A stretch of DNA of 31,330 nt, from NCBI GenBank assembly GCA_038145405.1, contig JAYQPQ010000014.1, positions 1-31,330 of the forward strand, written 5' to 3'. The notes below the pieces were generated by a model that saw nothing but the letters and a program-made list of their open reading frames with translations, did not search any database and was not told where the DNA came from. Positions 1-10,758 of the stretch are shown here, in pieces (positions within the stretch are counted from its first letter, which is position 1; each line of letters opens with the position of its first letter). Origin of the DNA: JAYQPQ01 sp038145405. GTDB lineage: Bacteria; Pseudomonadota; Gammaproteobacteria; Pseudomonadales; GM7GCV1. The position numbers and the translations under genes were made by a program.

Positions 1-104
1 CGCTTCACGGCAGACGATCAGGCGCCGGCGAGGGTAGATTATATGAGATGATCAATTTGAAGGCACGAAGAGCCCGTCCCTGACCTTGCGGCGGGGAAGC
101 AGAG

Positions 105-122
105 GCGGGAGCTGCCTCCCGC
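105..122 (-). terminator. Hairpin downstream of cspD, possible terminator
   Basis: Seven-base perfect arms, GCGGGAG at 105-111 and CTCCCGC at 116-122, enclose a 4-base loop 17-34 bases past the cspD stop codon. There is no clear U-run on the minus strand after the stem, so it may be a transcript-end stabiliser or a weak intrinsic terminator. Positions 1-104 hold no gene I can identify. A 16-codon open stretch at 1-51 on the plus strand could be the tail of a gene lying outside the window, but it is too short to assign. Confidence 0.35.
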
Positions 123-138
123 GGCTGTACGAATTAGC

Positions 139-417
139 TCAGGCCAGCGCCGTCGTTGCTTCAGCGTCAGCGTTAGGTTGCGAACCCTCAATCCCTCCGG
201 CGCCCTCTGTGGCGTCGACAAGGTTGATGTTCGCGGCGTGGCTGCCCTTGTCTCCGTCGACGGTCTCGTAGCTGACGTGTTGTCCAGCTTTGAGCGTCCG
301 ATAACCTTCCATGTTGATCGCGGAGTAATGGGCAAAAACGTCGGCATCGCCGTTGTCAGGTAAAATAAAGCCATAGCCCTTGGCGTTATTGAACCATTTG
401 ACTGTTCCGGTTGGCAT
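139..417 (-). CDS. cspD: Cold-shock domain protein, CspD-like
   Basis: A 92-residue single cold-shock domain protein that binds single-stranded nucleic acid. The start MPTGTVKWFNNAKGYGFI carries the RNP1 motif (KGYGFI), and RNP2 follows as DVFAHYSAI. The domain fills residues 1-70; the last 20 or so residues are an Ala/Glu/Gly-rich tail that is longer than in CspA-type proteins, as in CspD. A strong GGAGG lies about 13 bases upstream of the ATG. The gene is divergent from clpS, the same placement as cspD beside clpS-clpA in Pseudomonas and E. coli, where CspD is linked to stationary phase and replication inhibition. The family is certain; the CspD assignment rests mainly on gene context. Confidence 0.9.
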   Translation of the reverse strand: MPTGTVKWFNNAKGYGFILPDNGDADVFAHYSAINMEGYRTLKAGQHVSYETVDGDKGSHAANINLVDATEGAGGIEGSQPNADAEATTALA

Positions 418-607
418 AGCTTATGTCCCCCTCCGGTCAGTGATTACGCTGCGGATAAGCGATTGGTTTATATGTGTATATCTTGATTCCGCAGGTTAAA
501 AATCGCTCAGTTTGTCCGGCTTGTCAAGCTAATGAGCTTGCAAAAATTAATCTGGCCTTCACCTAGGTAGTGAATTGTCCGGCGTATAATGAATTCGGAG
601 TGCAGTC
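418..607. promoter_or_regulatory. Divergent cspD / clpS intergenic region
   Basis: This 190-base gap must hold promoters for both directions. On the plus strand a perfect TATAAT lies at 585-590 and a GGAG ribosome-binding site at 597-600, before the clpS ATG at 608. No good -35 box lies at the right spacing, so the TATAAT may be fortuitous or activator-dependent. On the minus side an AT-rich stretch (about 465-490, with TATA-like words) precedes the cspD GGAGG. Confidence 0.35.
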
Positions 608-955
608 ATGAGTTCCCGAGACCAACACGAAAGACGTGCTGATGGAGACCTGGTGGCGCTGGAGGCCAAGCCAAGCGTCAAACGGCCTCCGCTGTACCGG
701 GTGATTATTCTCAACGACGACTACACGCCCATGGAATTTGTGGTTGAGGTGCTGGAGCTCTTTTTCGGCATGCAGCGTGAGAAAGCGGTACAGATCATGT
801 TGACGATACACACCAAGGGCAGTGCCGTGGTGGGCCTTTTCCCCAGGGATATTGCTGAAACCAAGGCTGAACAGGTTAACCACTACGCTCGTCAAAACGA
901 TCACCCCCTGCGTTGCGAAGTGGATGCAGGCACCGAAGATGACGATCGCCCCTGA
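608..955 (+). CDS. clpS: ATP-dependent Clp protease adaptor ClpS
   Basis: ClpS is the N-recognin of the bacterial N-degron pathway. It binds proteins with N-terminal Leu, Phe, Tyr or Trp and delivers them to ClpAP. The 115-residue protein has the flexible N-terminal tail (residues 1-28), then the folded domain beginning YRVIILNDDYTPMEFV. The NDDYTPM segment forms the substrate pocket, and VMLTIHTKG-type residues (here IMLTIHTKG) form the ClpA/substrate face. The length is typical (E. coli 106). The start at 608 is supported by GGAG 8 bases upstream. clpA begins 18 bases after the stop, so the two are co-transcribed. Confidence 0.96.
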   Translation: MSSRDQHERRADGDLVALEAKPSVKRPPLYRVIILNDDYTPMEFVVEVLELFFGMQREKAVQIMLTIHTKGSAVVGLFPRDIAETKAEQVNHYARQNDHPLRCEVDAGTEDDDRP

Positions 956-973
956 GTTATAGAAGAGCCGAAT

Positions 974-3237
<2,264 letters not shown>

Positions 3238-3241
<4 letters not shown>

Positions 3242-3456
3242 CGCGCGCGGAAGGTAATGCGACCCTTGGTCAGATCGTAGGGTGTCATCTCTACTTTGAC
3301 CTTGTCGCCGGTGAGGATGCGGATATAGTTCTTACGCATTTTCCCGGAGATATGGGCAGTGATAACGTGACCGTTATCCAGCTTGACCCGGAAGGTGGTA
3401 TTTGGGAGGGTGTCGACGACTTCGCCGTCGAACTCCATCAGATCGTCTTTTGCCAT
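3238..3456 (-). CDS. infA: Translation initiation factor IF-1
   Basis: IF-1 binds the ribosomal A site during initiation. The 72-residue S1/OB-fold protein starts MAKDDLMEFDGEVVDTLP and ends DLTKGRITFRAR, full length for the family. The frame continues 19 codons upstream to another start, but IF-1 is invariably about 72 residues and GAGG lies 11 bases upstream of the ATG at 3456. It is the last gene of the minus-strand run trxB-aat-bpt-infA, and its tail overlaps that of clpA. Confidence 0.97.
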
Positions 3457-3516
3457 CTGGCAAACAACCTCATTAATAGGAAAGGTGGCGCATTTTGCCG
3501 CAAGCCCGCCCAAGAA

Positions 3517-4242
3517 TCAAAGGCGCTGCCATCGGCCGCCAGTGTAGATTTCATGCGGTCTGAACTGGCGTTTGTAGTCCATGGTCGCCGAACCGCTGAT
3601 CCAATAGCCGAGATAGAGGTAATCGAGACCTATCGCACGGCATAGCTCGACCTGTTGCAGGATAGCGAAGGTGCCCAGCCCGCGCTTGATCAGCGAGGTA
3701 TAATAAAAGGTGTAGATCGCCGAGATTCCCCGCGGCACCTGATCGAACTGGGACACCATGATGAGCTGCTCAGCCAACCGAAACTCCAGAAAATAACTAC
3801 CTCGCCAAGGCGCCGCGATAAAGCGGTCGTATTGATCGCGACTAGCAGGAGCCATGTCGCCATGCGCATGGCGCTGGTTGATGTATTCCTGATAGAGCGG
3901 GTAATACTGGTCGTGATCCGCCAGCTGCGGTTCGACCAAGGTTCGGGTGATGCCGGTGTTGGCCTGCAGATTGCGGCGCTGGGAGCGGTTGGATCGGAAG
4001 TCCCTCACTGGTATACGCAAGGATTGGCAGGCCTGACACTGCTCGCAGTGCGGCCGGTAAAAGTGCTCTCCGCTGCGTCGGAAGCCATGCTCCAGCAGGG
4101 CCATAGCCAAGACATCGGAAATCGCCTGCGCCGGATCGACAAACTGGGTCGTCGCTAGCCGTTCCGGTAGGTAGGAGCAGGCGTGTGCCTCGGTGCCAAA
4201 CAGCCGAATGCTCTGTTGATTTGGCGTAGAACTGCTGGTCAT
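3517..4242 (-). CDS. bpt: Aspartate/glutamate leucyl-tRNA-protein transferase
   Basis: Transfers Leu from leucyl-tRNA to proteins with N-terminal Asp or Glu, making them ClpS substrates. It belongs to the arginyltransferase (ATE) fold, which in bacteria generally acts as Bpt. The 241-residue protein has the ATE N-terminal part with the cysteine cluster in FYRPHCEQCQACQSLRIPV, and a GNAT-like C-terminal half with SYFLEFRL, FYYTSLIKRGLGTFAI and LGYWI. The start codon overlaps the aat stop by 4 bases (ATGA), showing translational coupling. Older annotation calls this gene ate. Specificity for Leu rather than Arg is inferred from the bacterial family. Confidence 0.95.
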   Translation of the reverse strand: MTSSSTPNQQSIRLFGTEAHACSYLPERLATTQFVDPAQAISDVLAMALLEHGFRRSGEHFYRPHCEQCQACQSLRIPVRDFRSNRSQRRNLQANTGITRTLVEPQLADHDQYYPLYQEYINQRHAHGDMAPASRDQYDRFIAAPWRGSYFLEFRLAEQLIMVSQFDQVPRGISAIYTFYYTSLIKRGLGTFAILQQVELCRAIGLDYLYLGYWISGSATMDYKRQFRPHEIYTGGRWQRL

Positions 4243-4943
4243 GCCATCAGATCACGGCTCATCTGGTTGCAAACCGGCCAGGGGAGTGCCCGATCCCTCT
4301 CTGTGCGCAGATGCTCGATGAACGCCTGACGCGGCATCGTGCGCACGCCCAGGCTGTGTAGGTGGGGATTTTCCAGTTGGCAGTCGATCAGGGTGAAGCC
4401 CTGGCGAAAGAGCAGGGCAGCCATGGCCAAAAAGGCCACCTTGGAAGCGTTGGCGCGACGGTGAAACATGGATTCTCCGCAGAAAACCGAGCCGACCTGC
4501 ACGCCGTACAACCCCCCTATCAGTTCGCCTTCCACGGAAACTTCAAGGGAATGCGCGTAGCCGCGTTGATGCAGCTCAAGGTAGGCACGGCTTACTTCGG
4601 GCACTATCCAGGTTCCGTCCTGGCGATTGCCGGCACAGCGGGCCAGGACGGTTGCAAATTGCTGGTCGCAGGTAATCTGGTAGTTTTCGCGACGCAACAG
4701 TTTAGCCATGGAGCTCGAACAGTGCTGGTCACCGGGAAAAAGCACGGCGCGTGGATCAGGCGACCACCAGAGGGGCGGTTGGCCGCCACTAAACCAGGGG
4801 AAAATTCCTTCTCGGTAGGCAATCAGCAGGCGTGCGACACCCAGCTCTCCGCCTGCTGCCAGCAGGCCATTCGGGTTGCTCAGCGCAGTCGATGGATCGG
4901 GAAAATCCTGCGCGGCGCCGAGCCACACCAGCCCGGCGGTCAA
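4239..4943 (-). CDS. aat: Leucyl/phenylalanyl-tRNA-protein transferase
   Basis: Adds Leu or Phe to proteins with N-terminal Lys or Arg, producing ClpS-recognised N-degrons. Family signatures are PNGLLAAGGELG, AYREGIFPWFSGGQPPLWWS, GTWIVPEVSRAYLELH, GGLYGVQVGSVFCGESMFHR and ASKVAF. No ATG is available at the N-terminus. The TTG at 4943 has GGAG 5 bases upstream and gives 234 residues, the E. coli length, so I prefer it to the TTG at 4964, which has no Shine-Dalgarno sequence, and to the GTG at 4928. A weak TTG start fits the low expression expected of this enzyme. It lies 48 bases after trxB and overlaps bpt by 4 bases. Confidence 0.95.
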   Translation of the reverse strand: MTAGLVWLGAAQDFPDPSTALSNPNGLLAAGGELGVARLLIAYREGIFPWFSGGQPPLWWSPDPRAVLFPGDQHCSSSMAKLLRRENYQITCDQQFATVLARCAGNRQDGTWIVPEVSRAYLELHQRGYAHSLEVSVEGELIGGLYGVQVGSVFCGESMFHRRANASKVAFLAMAALLFRQGFTLIDCQLENPHLHSLGVRTMPRQAFIEHLRTERDRALPWPVCNQMSRDLMA

Positions 4944-4991
4944 GCCGACTCCTGCCCGGGGCAACCGGCAATAGGTAGCAGCCGCCGGATG

Positions 4992-5936
4992 TTACCGATC
5001 CAGATACTTTTCGGCGTCGAGCGCAGCCATGCAGCCAAACCCAGCCGAGGTGACGGCCTGGCGGTAGACGTGATCGGCACAATCCCCTGCGGCAAATACG
5101 CCCTCAACACTGGTTTGCGTCGCATTGCCTTCAAGTCCGCTGCGAATTCTGAGATAGCCATCTTTCATCTCTAGCTGACCCTTGAAAATGTCAGTGTTGG
5201 GCTGGTGGCCAATGGCGATAAATACGCCATTGACATCCACCTGCTGAGAGTTGCCGTCCAGAGTGCTGACCAAGCGCATGCCCGTTACGCCGCGCTCGTC
5301 GCCAAGGATTTCCTCCAGCTGGTGGTTCCAGACAATACGGATATTGCCGCTGCGGGCTTTTTCGAACAACTTGTCCTGCAGAATTTTCTCTGACCGCAGG
5401 CTGTCGCGGCGGTGTACCAGCACCACCTCACTGGCGATGTTCGACAGGTAGAGGGCTTCCTCCACGGCCGTGTTGCCGCCGCCGATAACGGCGACCTTCT
5501 GCCCGCGATAGAAAAAGCCGTCGCAGGTGGCGCAAGCGCTGACGCCGCGACCGGCGAAGGTGGTTTCGGATTCCAGGCCCAGATATTTGGCCGAGGCGCC
5601 GGTAGCAATGATCAGGGCATCACAGCTGTAAGTGCCGCTGCCCTTGAGAACGAAAGGACGCTGCTGCAAATCGACCGATTCGATGTGATCAAAAATCATT
5701 TCGGTGCCAAAGCGCTCGGCGTGGGCCTGCATGCGCTGCATGAGCTCGGGACCCTGAACGCCATCGTTATCTCCGGGCCAGTTATCGACGTCGGTGGTGG
5801 TCGTCAGCTGGCCTCCTTGCTGGATCCCGGTGATCACGACCGGCTTGAGATTGGCTCGAGCCGCGTATACGGCGGCGGTATAGCCCGCCGGACCGGATCC
5901 GAGGATGATCAGGCGATGATGAATGATTTCGCTCAT
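4992..5936 (-). CDS. trxB: Thioredoxin-disulfide reductase
   Basis: A flavoprotein that reduces thioredoxin with NADPH in the cytoplasm. The 314-residue protein has the FAD-binding GSGPAG motif near residue 13, the redox-active CATC at residues 135-138 (SACATCDGFF), the NADPH-binding GGGNTAVEEALYL segment, and the C-terminal FAD motif GVFAAGDCAD. The length is normal (E. coli 321). It is the first gene of the trxB-aat-bpt-infA run and is divergent from ftsK. The same trxB-ftsK divergence occurs in Pseudomonas. Confidence 0.97.
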   Translation of the reverse strand: MSEIIHHRLIILGSGPAGYTAAVYAARANLKPVVITGIQQGGQLTTTTDVDNWPGDNDGVQGPELMQRMQAHAERFGTEMIFDHIESVDLQQRPFVLKGSGTYSCDALIIATGASAKYLGLESETTFAGRGVSACATCDGFFYRGQKVAVIGGGNTAVEEALYLSNIASEVVLVHRRDSLRSEKILQDKLFEKARSGNIRIVWNHQLEEILGDERGVTGMRLVSTLDGNSQQVDVNGVFIAIGHQPNTDIFKGQLEMKDGYLRIRSGLEGNATQTSVEGVFAAGDCADHVYRQAVTSAGFGCMAALDAEKYLDR

Positions 5937-6119
5937 GTTAGGCTTCCACTGGTCTCTCTGATGGTTAAGGCTGGCGTATCATAGTGGTTTGGCCGAACCG
6001 ATAATAATTGCGCCTGCTTATGTTCGGCATAGCGACTTCCAATCATCGGGAAAATGGCCGTCCCGCTCGCGGGACGGCGCATACAATAGCAAAAACAGGC
6101 GACTCAAAGGGTTTGATAA
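5937..6119. promoter_or_regulatory. Divergent trxB / ftsK regulatory region with inverted repeats
   Basis: Two palindromic elements stand out. The first is a perfect 10-base inverted repeat (arms 6057-6066 and 6069-6078, 2-base centre, very G+C rich), 42-63 bases before the ftsK ATG; on the transcript it would fold as a strong hairpin. It is not followed by a U-run, so it is not an ordinary terminator. The second is a near-palindrome, GGTTTGGCCGAACC, at 5987-6000. An AGGG sequence about 9 bases before 6120 supports the ftsK start. Neither element matches an operator that I recognise. Confidence 0.45.
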
Positions 6120-8464
6120 ATGGCTTCCAGTTCAGCCTCGAGTAAGGATCCGCTTAACACACGCATGCAAAAGGTCATGCGGGAGGGCGCGCTTATCGGC
6201 TGGGCGGCTCTGGCGCTCTTTCTCTTTGCCATTCTGGTGACCTATAGCACCTCGGATCCGGGCTGGTCCAGGGTAAGTGGCAGTGCGGCCATCAGCAACG
6301 CTGGCGGGCGCTTTGGGGCCTGGCTGGCCGATGTCATATTCTTGCTGTTTGGTTACCTGTCCTATCTCTTTCCCTTGCTGATCGTGGTGCGTGTCTGGCG
6401 CATTTTCCGAGCCCCTGGCGGCGCGGACAACAAGCGCTTGTGGAATCTGGTTGCAATGCGCTTTGGCGGGTTGCTGCTCATTTTGTTGGCGGGTACCGCC
6501 TTGCTCTATCTCAATCGCCACGGGGTGGTAGCGTTGCCGGGCGGGGTAGGGGGAGTCGTCGGTCAGGTCATGGGTACTACCTTTCAAGGTGTTCTCGGAC
6601 TGGCTGGTGCCAACCTTGTCCTGGTCGCTGGCTTTTTGTTTGGCGTGACCCTCTTTGCCGATGTCTCCTGGCTGGCGCTATTCGATGCGACGGGCCGCGG
6701 CGTCTTGCGTTTGGTCGCCTGGACGGCCCGACGCTGGGAGGACTGGCAAGCACGTCGACGGGAGCAGACGCGTACCCGCGATGTGCTGGTCCAGCGCAAG
6801 GAAAATCTGGAGCAGGAGGTGCAAAAACGTAGCCAGCGCAAGCAGGTGGCTATCGAGCGACCAGCGCCCGTAGTGCCGACCAGCGAACGTGCCGAAAAGG
6901 AGCGGCAATCCAGCTTGTTTACGGGCGAAACGCAAAGCTCGGAGGAACTGCCTCGTATCGGCTTGCTCGATCCGGCTACGGAAGCCGATCGCCGCGGATT
7001 CTCCAAGGAATCTCTGGAAGCCATGTCGCGCATGCTGGAATTGAAACTACAGGATTTCGGCGTCTCAGCCGAAGTGGTGGCCGTTCTGCCCGGCCCTGTC
7101 GTTACGCGCTTTGAGATTCAGCCCGCTGCCGGTACCAAGGCCAGCAAAATCAGCAATCTGGCGCGCGATCTGGCGCGCTCCTTGGCAGTGATCTCGGTGC
7201 GCGTGGTGGAGGTCATTCCCGGCAAGTCGGTCGTGGGTATCGAAATTCCGAACGAGAAGCGCGAGATCGTGCGGCTCAGCCAGGTCATCTCCTCGCGCCG
7301 CTATGAGGAATCGCGTTCTCATCTGACCCTGGCGCTAGGCCACGACATTGCCGGCCAGCCGGTTATCGCCGATCTGGCACGCATGCCGCACTTGCTGGTG
7401 GCGGGAACCACGGGATCGGGTAAATCCGTCGCCGTGAATGTCATGCTGCTGAGCCTGCTGTACAAGTCCACGCCCAAGGATGTAAGACTCATTCTGGTCG
7501 ACCCGAAGATGCTCGAACTCGCGGTCTACGAGGGCATTCCGCACCTGCTGACGCCGGTGGTGACCGACATGAAGGACGCTGCCAATGCATTGCGTTGGTG
7601 CGTCGGTGAAATGGAGCGCCGCTATCGACTGATGGCCGAGCTGGGCGTGCGCAATCTGGCCGGTTTCAATCGCAAGATCGAGGAGGCACGGGCGCGCGGC
7701 GAGCCTCTGCTCAATCCGCTCTGGCATCCAGACATGGCAGTCAATGGCGAGACCTCTGCGCCACCCCTGGAACTGCTCCCCTTTATCGTGGTGGTAGTAG
7801 ACGAATTTGCCGACATGATGATGATTGTCGACAAAAAGAAGGTCGAACAGTTAATCGCGCGCATCGCCCAGAAAGCCCGCGCCGCCGGTATCCACCTCAT
7901 CCTTGCCACGCAGCGGCCCNNNNNNNNNNGCCCTCGGTCGATGTGATCACCGGCTTGATCAAGGCCAATGTGCCATCGCGCATCGCCTTCCAGGTGTCTT
8001 CCCGCGTCGACTCGCGCACCATTCTGGATCAGGGTGGCGCCGAACAATTGCTGGGCCATGGCGACATGCTCTACCTGCCGGTCGGTACCAGCACACCGGT
8101 TCGGGTGCACGGCGCCTTTGTCGATGACCACGAGGTGCATAAGGTGGTGGAGAGTCTGCGCGCTCAGGGCCAGCCGCAATTTATCGATGGCATCACCGAC
8201 GAGGAGTTTACCTCCAGCATCCCGGTGCCGGGTTTAACCGACACGTCCGGGGAGGGGAATGCCGAGGAAAACGATCCCCTCTACGACGAGGCCCTGGAAT
8301 TTGTCACCGAAAGCCGCAAAGCATCGATTTCTGCTGTGCAGCGCAAGTTGCGCATCGGCTATAACCGCGCCGCGCGCTTGATCGAAGCCATGGAGGTTGC
8401 CGGGGTGGTGTCACCGATGCAGCCCAATGGTAACCGTGAAGTACTGGCGCCGAGGCCGCGTTGA
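6120..8464 (+). CDS. ftsK: DNA translocase FtsK (interrupted only by an assembly gap)
   Basis: A septum-bound motor that pumps chromosomal DNA and activates XerCD at division. Four membrane helices lie in the first 180 residues, followed by a short basic/Gln linker (about residues 200-280) and the RecA-like motor with Walker A GTTGSGKS at 429-436, Walker B FIVVVVDEFADMMM and the LATQRP segment. The C-terminal gamma winged-helix domain contains ALEFVTESRKASISAVQR and GYNRAARLIE. Ten Ns at 7920-7929 break the frame. The flanks both carry GCCC, and deleting the Ns plus one copy (14 bases) gives a continuous 776-residue protein reading ATQRPSVDVITGLIKAN, the usual FtsK sequence. The linker is short, as in SpoIIIE/FtsK of many non-enteric bacteria. 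This is not a pseudogene. Confidence 0.95.
7920..7929. other. Assembly gap (10 N) inside ftsK
   Basis: A run of ten Ns. The base string GCCC ends the left contig and begins the right one. Collapsing the gap with this overlap makes the reading frame and the conserved FtsK sequence continuous, so the true gap is probably zero or negative in size. Confidence 0.97.
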
Positions 8465-9057
8465 TGAGAAGGTTTTTGCCGATATTACTGCTGATCTGGA
8501 GCGCCGGAGTCCGTGCGGCTTCTGACGAATTTCAGGCCATGCTAGCCGCCTTTATCAGCCTGGATGCCGACTTTATCCAGGAGCTGTATACGGAGACGGG
8601 CGAACTGCTGGATCGCCAGCAGGGTCACATGAGTCTGCAGAAGCCTCGTCTGATGCGCTGGGAGACCAGCGACCCGCGACAGTTGATGGTGTGCGACGGC
8701 CAAAGCATATTTCTCTACGATCCGGACCTGGAACAGGTGATTGTGCGTAGTTGGCGCGACGATCCGACCCAGAATCCGATCAGTCTGTTCACGGCCGAGG
8801 TCGATCTGGACGACTGGTTTGCGATCGAGCGAATCGACGACCGCTACCTGCTGACGCCGCTGGATGACGAGAGTCTGATCGCATCTATCCAGGTGTACAT
8901 TGATTACGCTGACTTGCCAGCCGGATTTCGTGTCGTCGACCGGTCTGGTCAAGTGAGCGAGGTGCGCTTCAATAGCACGCACTTTGATCGGGATTTTGCC
9001 GAGGGCCATTTCAGCTTCGTGCCGCCAACTGGCGTTGATCTGCTATTCGATGACTGA
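8464..9057 (+). CDS. lolA: Outer-membrane lipoprotein carrier protein LolA
   Basis: A periplasmic chaperone that carries lipoproteins from the LolCDE transporter to LolB. The 197-residue precursor has a signal peptide MRRFLPILLLIWSAGVRA, likely cleaved before ASDEF, then the single half-open beta-barrel domain. Typical family features are an ADFIQ-like strand (DADFIQELY), SLQKPRLMRWET, and the FTAEVDLDDWF and LIASIQVYIDY segments. The ATG at 8464 overlaps the ftsK stop by 1 base; a TTG one codon earlier is less likely. lolA directly after ftsK and before rarA is the conserved gammaproteobacterial order. Confidence 0.94.
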   Translation: MRRFLPILLLIWSAGVRAASDEFQAMLAAFISLDADFIQELYTETGELLDRQQGHMSLQKPRLMRWETSDPRQLMVCDGQSIFLYDPDLEQVIVRSWRDDPTQNPISLFTAEVDLDDWFAIERIDDRYLLTPLDDESLIASIQVYIDYADLPAGFRVVDRSGQVSEVRFNSTHFDRDFAEGHFSFVPPTGVDLLFDD

Positions 9058-10378
9058 TCTCTTTGCCGACGCGAATTCGCCAGGCTCGCAACCCCTCGCG
9101 GCGCGCCTGCGTCCACGCCATGTGGACGAGGTGGTCGGTCAGGAGCATTTGCTCGGTCAGGGGCGCCCACTGCGATTGGCCATTGAGACCGGCAAGTTGT
9201 TTTCCATGATTCTGTGGGGGCCTCCCGGGGTAGGGAAGACCACGCTGGCGCGCCTGCTGGCCGATCGGGCCGACGCCCGTTTTATGGGGCTGTCTGCCCT
9301 GACCAGTGGCGTCAAGGACATTCGCGCCGTGGTCGAGCAGGCTCAGCTGGAGCGCTCGCAATGCGGCCGGCAGACCTTGCTTTTTGTGGATGAGGTGCAC
9401 AGGTTTAACAAGTCCCAGCAGGATGGCTTCTTACCCTTTATCGAAGACGGCACTCTGATATTTGTCGGTGCCACAACGGAAAACCCGTCATTCGCGCTGA
9501 ACAATGCCCTTTTGTCGCGCTGTAAGGTTCAGGTGCTGCAGGCACTGGACGTATCCCGTATCAAGGCGGTGCTGCAGCGCGGCTTGAGCTTGCTGGAGCC
9601 GACAATGGTCTGCACCGAAGTCCAGTTGGATTGGCTGGCTCGAGCCGCTGACGGTGATGCGCGCCGGGCGCTCAATCTGCTGGAGCTGACGCACGAGATG
9701 AGTTTGGCTGAACAGCTGACAGAAGTGTCGGACAGTCTTATTGAGCGGGTGGTGGAAGGCGGGGGGGTACGTCGCTTCGATCGCGGTGGCGACGAGTTCT
9801 ATGACCAAATTTCCGCCCTGCATAAATCGGTGCGCGGCTCCGACGTCGATGCGTCGCTCTACTGGTTGTGCCGCATGCTCGACGGTGGCTGCGATCCGGA
9901 CTATATCCTGCGGCGCATGGTGCGTATGGCATCGGAAGATATTGGCAATGCCGATCCACGCGCTCTGGGGCTTGTGTTGGAAGCCTGGCAGGCCTACGAG
10001 CGACTGGGCAGCCCGGAGGGCGAACTGGCTTTAGCTCAAGCTTCGATCTATCTGGCCATCGCTGCCAAGAGCAATGCTACCTATACCGCCTGGAATCGCG
10101 TGCAGAGCAGTGTCAGGGAGCTGGGGTCGCTACCCGTACCATTGCACCTGCGCAACGCCGCGACCCGTCTGATGCGTGAACTGGACTATGGTAAGGGCTA
10201 CCGCTACGCCCATGACGAAAATGAACATTACGCTGCCGGTGAGCGTTATTTGCCCGAGGGCATGGCCCCGCAGGGTTTCTATCAGCCCTCCGATCAGGGT
10301 CAGGAGCAGCGCATCGCTGAGCGACTGGCCAGGCTGGCACAATTGGATCAAAAGCATCGGGAGAACATGACCTCATGA
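9050..10378 (+). CDS. rarA: Replication-associated recombination protein A (RarA/MgsA)
   Basis: A clamp-loader-like AAA+ ATPase that acts at stalled or gapped replication forks. The 442-residue protein begins MTDLFADANSPGSQPLAARL and has the RarA start RPRHVDEVVGQEHLLG, Walker A GPPGVGKTT, Walker B LLFVDEVHRFNKSQQD, sensor 1 GATTENPSF, and the C-terminal tetramerisation region with HKSVRGSDVDASLYWLCRML and YLPEGM. The ATG at 9050 overlaps the lolA tail by 8 bases. The frame is open further upstream, but that would overlap lolA more and add non-homologous residues. The length fits E. coli RarA (447). Confidence 0.96.
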   Translation: MTDLFADANSPGSQPLAARLRPRHVDEVVGQEHLLGQGRPLRLAIETGKLFSMILWGPPGVGKTTLARLLADRADARFMGLSALTSGVKDIRAVVEQAQLERSQCGRQTLLFVDEVHRFNKSQQDGFLPFIEDGTLIFVGATTENPSFALNNALLSRCKVQVLQALDVSRIKAVLQRGLSLLEPTMVCTEVQLDWLARAADGDARRALNLLELTHEMSLAEQLTEVSDSLIERVVEGGGVRRFDRGGDEFYDQISALHKSVRGSDVDASLYWLCRMLDGGCDPDYILRRMVRMASEDIGNADPRALGLVLEAWQAYERLGSPEGELALAQASIYLAIAAKSNATYTAWNRVQSSVRELGSLPVPLHLRNAATRLMRELDYGKGYRYAHDENEHYAAGERYLPEGMAPQGFYQPSDQGQEQRIAERLARLAQLDQKHRENMTS

Positions 10379-10749
10379 GTTGGCCACTCTTGCTTTCCGT
10401 CGCCCTCGGTGGCGCCCTGGGCGCAGTGCTGCGCTATCTGGTCGTCCAGTGGGTGGGCGCTCCCGCCAGCTTTCCTGTCGCCACGCTTCTGGTCAATGTT
10501 CTGGGATCCTTCGCTATTGGGATTTTTGCAGTGCTGGTGCTGGAAAAGGCCGTGCTCTCGGAAATCTGGCGACCTCTGGTAATGGTGGGGTTGCTCGGTG
10601 GATTTACAACCTTCAGTGCCTTTTCGCTGGAGGCCATCTACCTGATGCAGGACAGCCGCATCGTCTCCGCCCTCGGATATGTTGTACTGAGCGTAATTTT
10701 GTGTATCTTGGCCGCCTTTTCCGGCATTTTGCTTGCCCGATCATTTTAG
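10375..10749 (+). CDS. crcB: Fluoride ion exporter CrcB/Fluc
   Basis: A small dual-topology channel that exports fluoride. The 124-residue protein has four hydrophobic segments and the family motifs GGALGAVLRY near residue 12, TLLVNVLGSFAIG in helix 2 (with the pore Asn), and GLLGGFTTFSAFSLE in helix 3, whose Phe residues line the fluoride path. The start overlaps the rarA stop by 4 bases (ATGA). There is therefore no room for the fluoride riboswitch that often precedes crcB, and expression here appears coupled to rarA. The next gene, serS, follows after 9 bases. Confidence 0.95.
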   Translation: MSWPLLLSVALGGALGAVLRYLVVQWVGAPASFPVATLLVNVLGSFAIGIFAVLVLEKAVLSEIWRPLVMVGLLGGFTTFSAFSLEAIYLMQDSRIVSALGYVVLSVILCILAAFSGILLARSF

Positions 10750-10758
10750 GATTTCAGC

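Noticed and set aside
1..51. 16-codon open frame at the left edge
   Set aside because: Too short to identify, and it could be chance; not listed as a gene.
4362..5174. 270-codon plus-strand frame opposite aat and trxB
   Set aside because: It crosses two genuine genes and their junction; its composition is antisense-like.
6120..7946. FtsK as a frameshifted pseudogene or two genes
   Set aside because: The break coincides exactly with Ns, and collapsing the duplicated GCCC restores the frame.
10300..10375. Fluoride riboswitch upstream of crcB
   Set aside because: The sequence is rarA coding DNA, and no riboswitch pseudoknot core is apparent.
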